From: Tipula vernalis
Taxonomy: Eukaryota; Arthropoda; Insecta; Diptera; Tipulidae
Assembly (NCBI GenBank): GCA_958295665.1
Contig: OY282558.1
Span: 43,834,389 to 43,898,388, forward strand
Length of the DNA: 64,000 nucleotides
Direction: 5' to 3'
Made by a program: the position numbers and the translations under genes. Shown in pieces: positions 55,621 through 64,000 of this stretch (positions are counted from its first letter, which is position 1; every line of letters starts with the position of its first letter). The notes beneath the pieces are model-generated. The model made no database searches. It was not told the DNA's origin and saw nothing but the letters and a program-made list of their open reading frames with translations.

Positions 55621-57659
55621 CGTACATAAAAGAAATATTTCAAGTTCACCAATTTGCTCAATAAATCAATTTATTTAATGATAACCTATGCATATATTAG
55701 TTTGAATATTCTTTTTACGAATAAAAAAATCAATTTATATTTATTTTTAAATAAGTAGTTTAGTTTTTTTTTTGTTTTATTTATTATTAACAATAATTGA
55801 ATTTTATTGGAGAAAGCCAAATTATAAAATTGACTAAAAATGTATGTACATAGTATTTTTTTACCAGACAAAATAAATAAATAAAATAATAATAATAAAA
55901 AAAACAACAAGTCGCGTCTAATAATTTTATGTATGTGTGTAAATGGAAAATATGTAATAGGTTTTCTATTATTTCTATTTTTGGTTCCTGAGAAAAAAAG
56001 AAAATAATAATAAGTATATGTATGTACCTGCATAATATAAATAAATAATACCGAGTTTTTTTAGTTTACGGTTTTTTTTTTTTTTTTTTTGTTGGTCTAT
56101 TCAATGTCATTTTATATTTGCAATTACCTATTATTTATTATTATAATTTAATTTTTGTTTGTTTTCAAATATAATTTTTCTTTTTAATTTGGCATACAAC
56201 ATTTATTCTAGTTGCACAAAAAACTATTAAGTTATGTTGCCATGAATTTATCTTTGATTGAAATCACAGCCAATCAAGTGTTCGCCAACAAAAAAAAAAA
56301 AAAAAAAAATTTTAGACAAAATAAAATTAATTTAATTAAATTAATTAAAGTTGTAACAAATATATTCTACAAATAGTACAGTGGAAATTGGGTAATGTAA
56401 AGTGATGAAGTGAAGACTGACTAGGCCGTGTTCGAAACCGGTGATAAATATTTTTTAGTACCAAGTTTTAGAAAATACCGCACACACCCAAATTAAAGGC
56501 ATTGCCCAATGCAGAACGGCAAACCGGTGTTTCAAACCGTCATATCCAATTTTTTGTCAAAATTGTTTCATAACTTCATAAGCAAAATCAAAATTATGAA
56601 AAAAATCGTTCAAATCGTTTTCAAATTGATTAAAAACGATTTAATTTGTCAAACAAAAATCCGTCCCTCAACATATAAATTTGTGTTTTTTGTAATCATT
56701 TTTAATAAATTTTTCTATGAATAATGTTGCACTTATCTAAACCATTTTTTAAATAATTTTAATATTGAATAATGAAACAATTTTATCAAAGCGTGGGTTT
56801 AACATTTTGAAATGCCGGTGCGCAGTTTGAGCAGGACAAAAAAAAATTGAAAAGCAAGCGGGACACCAAAAATATCGGCTGCCTTTTTATAAGACCGGCA
56901 GAATGTTCGCAAGTTGATAAGACATTTATCAATTAACTATTTTTATAATTTCCTGTGATTACGAATAATTGAAAGAAATCAAGTTTTATAATTTATTTCA
57001 CCAGTAATCATATTTGCAAATTTTTGCATCCTCTTTCAGATTTTAGTTTTTGTTTTTATTCACGATATTAGCAAAGAAATGCTCCTTTACCATAGAAAAA
57101 ATCCAAGTTTTCTACCAATATTATTTAGTGGCACTAACAAAAACTAGTGGCTATGGCGGTGAAAACAACATCGAGTCCACAAAAATTTGTCAACCATTTA
57201 GTAATTTTTGATTGTTTTCGTAATATAAAATTTGAAACTTATTCATCGACACATCGACATTTATTTTAAAAATGAGAACTATCAATCAATTTTTTTTATT
57301 CCTTTGACAAATTGCAAACTGGGTTACAATGTTTGGGTTACAAAATATTTTCATTAAAAGATATTTGTTTAATGATATATTATGACCAAATTTAAGTTGA
57401 AATAGTTTTTTTTTTACAATTGTCTTTCTCATGATGCCGATTTGGATGTAAATTTCATCTAAAATTACAAATTTCCAAGTATTTACTATAAAAACAACCA
57501 CAACAAATCAAGTCGCCTCAAAAAATACAAACTTTGCTAGTTTGACACCTTTCTATGTGTTCGCTCATATGGAAATGCATGTAGATATTTTATTTTAGCG
57601 CCGTCAATCTGTTTGAGGTATTACAATTCGAAGTAGAATATTTAAATGATTCTTACTTC
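55621..57659. other. Long AT-rich intergenic stretch
   Basis: There is no coding signal. It has homopolymer runs (T near 56070-56090, A near 56290-56311) and short AT microsatellites. Confidence 0.5.
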
Positions 57660-57662
57660 TAG

Positions 57663-57990
57663 ATCTTGAAGTGGAATGCCCAGTCCCAAGTCTGGTTAAA
57701 ACCGCCGACCGAATTTTAGCGAAACGTAAAAATAACATGAAAAAAGCCGGTACGTAGTTTGCTGTTAAGCGCCAACGAAAATGAAGCCTTTGACCAAGCC
57801 CTACTAAATTTAATTTTTGAGAGGCCTCCCTTATTTAATTACTGCTTGCGTGTGCAGCAAAGAAGTCCTGGCATTCTAAACAAGATGTAGTTGGAAATAC
57901 TGAACGAAATAACCCCAAAGTATGGCAGCCTTTCTGTAAATATGCTGATGGAAGCATTCAGGTATCATAGGTTTCTCTCGAAATATAAAT
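57663..57990 (+). pseudogene. MADF-like domain coding relic
   Basis: From 57771 a frame reads ANENEAFDQALLNLIFERPP, LFNYCLRVQQRSPGILNKM, a TAG, then LEILNEITPKYGSL and AFRYHRFLSKY. The spacing of hydrophobic and aromatic residues fits a MADF DNA-binding domain, and the stop stands where MADF domains have a Trp. A piece in another frame (57663-57749, CPVPSLVKTADRILAKRKN) lies just upstream. It could belong to a decayed transposon accessory protein (PIF/Harbinger elements carry such proteins) or to a decayed host gene. The upstream piece is also bounded by AG and GT, so an exon is possible but not supported by phase. Confidence 0.4.
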
Positions 57991-58084
57991 TGTTTACTTT
58001 TATTTCTACTTTGTATATTTTGACAAAACACTTAACACACTGTGACATATTCATATAAAAAAACGATCAGTTAAAAAAAAAAAA

Positions 58085-61000
58085 TTAATATTTATTTATT
58101 TATTTATAGTATTTATAAATAATTTAGTATTAAGAGGAAAAGCACACATGGAAACAAAGCAATCGAAACAAAAAAAGAAAAAAGAAGTTGCTTCCATTAG
58201 GCATAAAAACCTCTTAAATTTTTTCAAACAATTTCCACCTCGTGCTTACACATTCTATTTTGAGCAGTAGCTCATTTACAATAAAATGTACAGCACGAGG
58301 CGAAATAATATAAAAATTAAAAATTAACAAAATAACATGGTTATTAAAAATAAATTAAAAAACTACGTATTGCCCATCAATCACGCCACTCCAAAAATTT
58401 TGACCTAAATAATTTTGCCGATCCTAATCTCTTAATTTCCAATGGAATTGAATTCCAAAGGGAAACTCCCCTAACACAAAATGACGCGTTTAACGACCTA
58501 CAACAATTTTTAGCCGGAATTAGGCGGAAGTTAGAGGAATGAAACCTACTAAACATTAATTTCCTATATAGATAACAAGGCTCCTTAGCTTTAAGAAGTT
58601 TAAAAATAAAAAGACAAACGCGAAATTCGTAAAAAATAGATAAACTACATTCTAAAACAAGGCTAGAGTAGGCAGAAATATGATCGAACTTCCTAATACC
58701 AAAAATAAACCTGGTACAAGCATTGAAACATCTTTGGAGAACATTCATATTTTCCTGAAGCATACCGAATAAAACTATGTCACCGTAAATAAAATGAGGA
58801 AGAAGATAAGACAAAAACAATTTTTTTCCTAAACTGACTATCAGAAAATCCAACCACTTTATACAAACAACTAAGCATGCCAAAGACCCTCTTACTAATA
58901 GTAACTAAATGGTCACCCCAAGTAAGAGTTTTATTAATAACTAAGCCTAAATCCCTAACAGTATTTGAATATACAATTAGCGAACCTTGCAGAAAAATAC
59001 CAGGAAAGGACGAGGTATCTAACGGTTTTTTATAAATTATAATCGACTGAGATTTATTCGCGTTTAAAACAAGCCTGTTAGAGACCGACCAGCGAACGAT
59101 ATTACTTAAATCTTCATTTATCAGACAAATATTCCTAACAATAGAATCCTGATCTAAACGACTATTTCTATAAATTTGAACGTCATCAGCGAAAATATGA
59201 AATGAACAATGTTGAATGGAGGATTCTATGTCATTTATGTACATAGAAAATAATAGAGGACCCAGCACTGAACCCTGAGGCACGCCGGAAATTACAGGAA
59301 GGAAATCAGACAAGGAATTGTCGAAAAAAACTGCCTGAGAACGATTAGAAAGATAGTTAAAAATCAATTTGGCAGCAGAAAGCGAAAATCTAAACTGAGA
59401 TAAGAGTTTATTGAAAAGAATTCTGTGATTAATAGAATCAAAGGCCTTAGAAAAATCTAACAAAGTTAAAGAAGTTAATTCCCTATTATTCATATTACGC
59501 CTAATATCATCACATACATTTAATAACGCAGTAGAAGTACTATGAAATTTTCTAAACCCAGATTGGAAGCAACTAATTAAACTATTGCTATGTAAATGCG
59601 ATTGAATTTGATTTTTAACAACTATCTCGAAAGCCTTAGAGAGAGAACTTAAAATGCTAATTGGCCGAAAATGGGATAGCTCTAAAGGATTACTGATCTT
59701 TGGAATCGGGATTATTTTACTTAGCTTTCACTGATCTGGATAGGAAGAGGACGTGAGAATAAAATTGAAGATATGTAACAAGTATTTTGAGACGAAAGGG
59801 AAAACTACCTTAACGAATTTTAAATTGACGTTATCCAGACCAGAAGATTCCGATTTAACCTTCCAAATAGCAGATTGTAAATCCTCGAGAGAAATATTTG
59901 AAAACGAAAACGAATTAGAGGACGCGTTAGAGAACAAATCGACGGTACTACTGCCCGAGTTCAGACTAGAGCAAAAATAACTATTAATTTCATTGGATTT
60001 GAAATCCCCACTTGAACTAATCTTGCATTTACCTAGGCCTAAATTACGAACATTACGCCAGAAAACCTTGGGAGGAAGAGAGGAGTCTAACTTGTCCTTG
60101 AAAAAATTACGTTTAGCAATTCGAATTAACCCTACAACTCTGTTACGAGCCTGCTTGTAATCTAAATGAGACTGACTATTAGGACACCTTTTCCATACAC
60201 GATATTTACTAACTCTAATATTTATGGCATTCGAAATTTCCTGAGACAACCAAGGCGGAGATTTTGCTTTGCAAGTAACCTTTTTAAGCGGAACGCAACT
60301 ATTAAACACCAAACTAATATACGAGTTGAAAAATTCTATTTGGCTAGTTGCCGAACTAAGGCAAAAAATATCCTCCCAAGGAACTGAGTTACAAACTAAG
60401 TAAAGGCGGGAATTGTCTATACTAGAAAAATCTCTAAAGCTAAAACTCTTAGGTTTAGGTGGAGAGTAAGAGTTTACAGAAAAAACTAAAAGATCATGAT
60501 GGGATCCCATACCGAGAGACAACTGATTGAAAAAACAAATAGAGTTATTAGTAAAAGATATGATATGATCAATAAGGGAATAAGATGCCCCGCTAGCGGT
60601 TGGACAAGAAAACGTTGGTGCCACAGTGTTGTGTACGGATAAATTAAGACTATTTAAAAGATTCAAATAATCCCGAGGGAAGCCGGTCTTTTGGAGTATA
60701 TCGAAATTAAAGTCACCTGATATATACATTTCATCGAATCTACAAGAGAAATAACTAAATAAACTTTCTAAGTCTACAAGTGATTTTTTAAATTTGGCAT
60801 ACGATCTCTTACTAGTTTTTGGTGGGTTATAGATGGTACCGACTAAGATTTTACGACCATTAATAAAAATATTGACAAATAAAAACTCTAAATCCGATAC
60901 TAACAATTCTGAAATGGAAGAAGGTATAGTAACTAATCTAGCCTTAATGTGATCTCCTACAAATATACATAAACCACCATAATTAAGGGGAGGTACCGCT

Positions 61001-61450
61001 CTATCTTTCCTAAATATATTATAACCTTTGATGGCCAAAGCTAAATTAGGGATATTCGGATTTAAAAATGTCTCAGAGAAACAAAGAATGTCCACGGAAG
61101 CACCATTAAAAATGTGACGAATCTCGTCAATATTTGGGACTAAACTTTGCACGTTAAAACTAGCTACATTTAACATAGACCTATCGACTAACATAGATTT
61201 TAAAACTACATTGGGGTTATTAAACGACATTACAATCAAAAATAAACACGACGTGACGTGATTGAAGCGCAATACTTACAAATAAATAAAAGGAACGCTT
61301 CATCCAAACCGAACCGGATTACTGGAAATCAAAAACGAAAAGAAACAAAAAACCAACCAAAGTAATAAATGACAAATTAACGTAAACAAAGGAACAATAC
61401 TTAACCGTTGAGCCCCTTTTTATGTCCTAATTTATTTTAATTTTTTTTTT
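58085..61450 (-). mobile_element. CR1/Jockey-like LINE, nearly intact ORF2
   Basis: On the - strand a leader (61450-61273) is followed by one long ORF2 (61272-58377), a 3' untranslated region of about 280 bases and an AAAT-repeat tail (about 58088-58110 on the + strand). ORF2 has only one stop and one frameshift. No ORF1 is seen upstream. No RNase H is present. The edges are approximate because no target duplication was found. A deleted relative lies at 63130-64000 on the other strand. Confidence 0.75.
58377..61272 (-). pseudogene. ORF2 of the CR1/Jockey-like LINE: endonuclease and reverse transcriptase
   Basis: The endonuclease part has VASFNVQSLVPNIDEI, LCFSETFL, GTIYNPP, YISGDFNFDIL and the SLIDHII/GSHHDLLV catalytic end (61180-60480). 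A linker (PPWLSQEI) leads to the reverse transcriptase: FRPISILSSLSKAFE, LLDFSKAFDSINH, SGVPQGSVLGPLLFSMYIND and the catalytic HIFADDVQIY (about 59190). The thumb and tail end at EWRD (58377). An in-frame TGA at 59730-59728 stands where relatives have Trp (after YPDQ). A +1 shift sits at an A7 run (58821-58827 on the + strand). Apart from these two changes about 960 codons are continuous, so this is a young copy. Confidence 0.82.
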
Positions 61451-61603
61451 TCCCTATTGTGGAAAAAAAAACACAAAAAAAAGACACTACCGACTAAGGC
61501 TACTCAATTGATGTAAAATAATAGAAATAATTGAATAGTTTTTGTTGTTGTATCATAAGTCCTGTTATTTTTATTGCCGTTTAAATGGCACAATTATTCC
61601 TTA

Positions 61604-62009
61604 TGGCCTATTCACATGAATCGCGATTTTACTCGTACGAGTAAAAATGATTCACTGATTTCTCTTAAATTACATGGTAAAATATGTCCTAGTTACTTAA
61701 AAAATAGTTAATAAACAATTCTGAATATAATATAATTGACAATTTTTCTAGCAAACGCACATTTCCCAATAAAAACTGCGGAAAATGTTTGAATCGCGGC
61801 CATATTGAAAAATTCGCGCGAGTATACTTTTTTGCAGTTTTTATCAGGAAAAGTACGTTTGCTAAAAAAATTGTCCATGACATTACATTCGGAATTATTT
61901 ATTAACTATTTTTTAAGTGACTGGTAGATATTTTACGATGTAATTTAAGAGAAATTAAAGAATCATTTTTACTCGTACGAGTAAAATCGTGATTCATGTG
62001 AATAGGCCA
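61604..62009. repeat. MITE with long inverted arms and TTA duplications
   Basis: The ends TGGCCTATTCACATGAATC and its inverted copy are followed by ACTCGTACGAGT on both sides. The inverted arms then continue, imperfectly, for most of the 406 bp. The flanks read TTA at 61601-61603 and 62010-62012. A TTA duplication and this size fit PIF/Harbinger-type MITEs (inference). No coding capacity. Confidence 0.7.
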
Positions 62010-62254
62010 TTAATAAAATACAATTCTAGGGAATTTTTCCGATTTTTTATGTAATGTAAATTTTTTTAACTTGGTGTTCAGTGATTTCTTTGGTTGAAAA
62101 CGCGGATAAATATTTATCCGCAAATTATCTGCATACATACGGCCGCCTTTAGTGAGTGTTAAACCCCAAACCCAACTTTGATAGAAGCTATCGCATAATA
62201 TTTGCAAATTGAACTATGTAAAGTGTAAGAGTGCCATGAACATCGATTCAGCTT

Positions 62255-62519
62255 GTTCATAACATGTATGCAGCGCATAGCAACACTGCAACAGTTGCGT
62301 TCACATTATGTTGCTTCAACTGTTGTTATTTATCTATGTATATCTAACATTTTTTATAATGGTTTCTTTTGTTTGTGTTAGTGAGTTGAAATTCGTTCAC
62401 CACATAAAATTTTTGTTGAAACTATGCAACACAAATATTACCCCTCCGTCAAAGTTTGTAGGCAAAGGGGAATGAAACGAGGAAGTGTTACGATGCGCTG
62501 TATACATGGTGTGAATAGG
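62255..62519. repeat. Second MITE-like inverted-repeat element
   Basis: The arms (62255-62290 and about 62484-62519) share TTCA.A.CATGTAT.CAGCGCAT and AACACT blocks in inverted order. The right end carries a CCTATTCACA phrase, as in the neighbouring MITE. It is degenerate, and no target duplication was identified. Confidence 0.5.
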
Positions 62520-63129
62520 CTAAATAAGCCTGTCCAGAAATCGAAAATGTCCATCACATAGCTTTGACAATACATAGTCCAATCAATTTAGATTTTTACG
62601 TCCAGAAATTACAGGCAGCTAGCTAAAATACCTAAAAAATCGGAAAAATTTCCTAGAATTGAATGGACCAATTTTCAAGTGCTGAAAACGTCCGCTTCAT
62701 TTTCAAAATGGCGGTCAAAGTTGACCAAAAACAGTTTTTATCGTTTAAAAAAAATAGGCGTTGCAGAAAAAAAAAATGTCAGACAAAAGTTGTAGAACCT
62801 TTGAATACGAATCGAATAAGCCAAACTCGGTGTCGATCGATTAACAAATCGAACAATTGCAATAATCCGGAAAAATGATCGAAAAATCGGTTTTTTTTAC
62901 TCCGTAAAACTTCAATTATCTTTACGGAAAAATTGAAAAAATGGCGATTTTATGCATTTAATCGATGGCCACCGGGTTGGACTTTCTTAGTTTTTTTTTT
63001 AAACGAGAAAAACTGTTTTTGCAGCGGGTTTTCAGCATCTGAAAAGTAATCCATTAAACGTCAAACCGGAATCGCATTTCCTGAGTTTTTATACCCTTAG
63101 GTTTTTTTATACGAATTAACCTAATAGAA
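62520..63129. other. Intergenic sequence, no gene seen
   Basis: This is AT-rich with short chance open frames (62663-62878 +). No recognised motif. Confidence 0.4.
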
Positions 63130-64000
63130 CCTAACAGTTTTAGCTTTTTCTAGTATAGATAATTCCCGCCTTTACTTACCTAGTTTGTAACTCGGTTTAT
63201 TGGAAGGATATTTTTTGCCTTAGTTCTGCAACTAACCAAATAGAATTTTTCAACTTGTATATTAGGTTGGTCATTGATAGTTGCGCTCCGCTTAAAAAAG
63301 TTACATTCAAAACGAAATCTCCGCCTTGCTTGTCTCAGAAAATTTCGAATGACATTAGTATTATAGAGCTAGTAAATAACGTTTATGGTAAAGGTATCAT
63401 AATAGTCAATCTCATTTAGATTATAAGCAGGCTCTTAATAGAGTTGTAGGGTTAATTTGGATCGCTGAACGAAATTTTTTCAAGAACAAGTTAGACTCCT
63501 TCCTTGCGTCCTAGGTTTTCTGGAGTAATGTTCATAATTTACGCCTAGGTAGATACAAGAGTAGTTCTAGTGGGGTTTTCAATCGTTAGATACCTCGTCC
63601 TTTCCTAGTATTTTCCTCCAAGGTTCGCTAATTAAATATTCAAATACTGTTAGGGATTTGGGCTTAGTTATTAATAAAACTCCTACTTGGGATGAACATT
63701 TAGTTAGTAAGGTGTTTGGCATGCTTAGTTGTTTGTAAAAAGTAGTAGGATTTTCTGATAGTCAGTTTAGGAAAAAAAATGTGTTTGTCTTATCTTCTTA
63801 CTCATTTTATTTACGATAACATAGGTTTATTCGGTATGCTTTAGGAAAATATGAATATCCTCCAAAGTTGTTTCAATGCTTCTCCTAGGTTTATTTTTGG
63901 TATTAGGAAATTCGTTTGTTTTAGGATGTAGTTTATCTGTTTTTTACGAATTTCGCTGAAAAAAATTGTTGTAGGTCATTAAACAAATCCTTTTATGTTA
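63130..64000 (+). pseudogene. Second copy of the CR1/Jockey-like LINE, internally deleted, cut by the window edge
   Basis: From about 63130 the + strand matches the - strand of the LINE at 58.5-60.45 kb. Blocks around AATTCCCGCCTTTACTTA, the endonuclease-RT linker and, after about 63585, the thumb region (KVVGFSDSQF-equivalent at 63745) follow in order. Between about 63580 and 63590 roughly 1 kb is missing, including the reverse transcriptase catalytic core. Many indels make it non-coding. It is opposite in orientation to the first copy. Confidence 0.7.

Noticed and set aside
55686..56033. Low-complexity hydrophobic - strand frame
   Set aside because: It is a translation of AT-rich simple sequence.
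57663..57749. Candidate host exon with AG/GT borders
   Set aside because: Its phase does not connect to the adjacent MADF-like frame and no other exon of such a gene was found; kept only as part of the relic.
1..64000. An envelope gene that would make either gypsy element an endogenous retrovirus
   Set aside because: No open frame follows integrase in either element before the purine tract.

Overview
This is an AT-rich stretch of animal nuclear DNA, almost certainly from an arthropod and most likely an insect (a dipteran is plausible; the species cannot be read from the sequence). The reasons are two split, intron-containing host genes and a dense load of insect-type transposons: LOA-, I-, Jockey- and CR1-like non-LTR elements, mariners, Ty3/gypsy elements with a serine-tRNA-type primer site, and fold-back/MITE elements. 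I see no rRNA, tRNA, CRISPR array or bacterial feature.

Host genes. The left 5 kb holds the 3' two thirds or more of RALGAPB (Ral GTPase-activating protein, beta subunit) on the + strand. It has seven exons with consistent GT-AG junctions and phases. Facing it on the - strand is a WBP4/FBP21-like spliceosomal protein gene. Its U1-type zinc finger and most of its WW domain lie at 25265-25833, while the end of the WW domain and the tail lie at 5470-6005. The two stop codons are 380 bp apart. The WBP4 intron is 19,259 bp and is filled with mobile DNA.

Inside that intron (6006-25264), in order: a TIR-bounded DNA transposon with a broken, unusual transposase (7048-9819); a fold-back hairpin (about 11412-11534); an I-like non-LTR element on the - strand bracketed by 33-bp inverted repeats (12086-17365); and a mariner relic split in two by a full-length 5.35-kb LOA-like retrotransposon with a 9-bp target duplication (19185-24534).

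Right of WBP4: a 7.2-kb Ty3/gypsy element on the - strand with 411-bp LTRs differing at one position (27440-34621); a degenerate second LOA-like copy between about 70-bp direct repeats (34808-38628); a mariner with 26-bp TIRs (42169-48075) interrupted by a 4.7-kb Ty3/gypsy element with 193-bp LTRs (43264-47932); fragments of non-LTR elements and mariners (49.5-55.6 kb); a MADF-like coding relic (57.7-58.0 kb); and a nearly intact CR1/Jockey-like LINE on the - strand (58.1-61.4 kb). An internally deleted relative of that LINE runs off the right edge on the + strand (63.13-64.0 kb). Two MITE-like fold-backs lie between the two LINE copies.

Almost all coding sequence beyond the two host genes belongs to selfish elements and most of it carries breaks. 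No new cellular system is evident. The points most worth a second look are the WW-domain-splitting transposon-filled intron, the two nested insertions with exact target duplications, the uncommon TIR transposon, and the repeated pattern of A-run frameshifts and Trp-to-stop changes in otherwise young elements.
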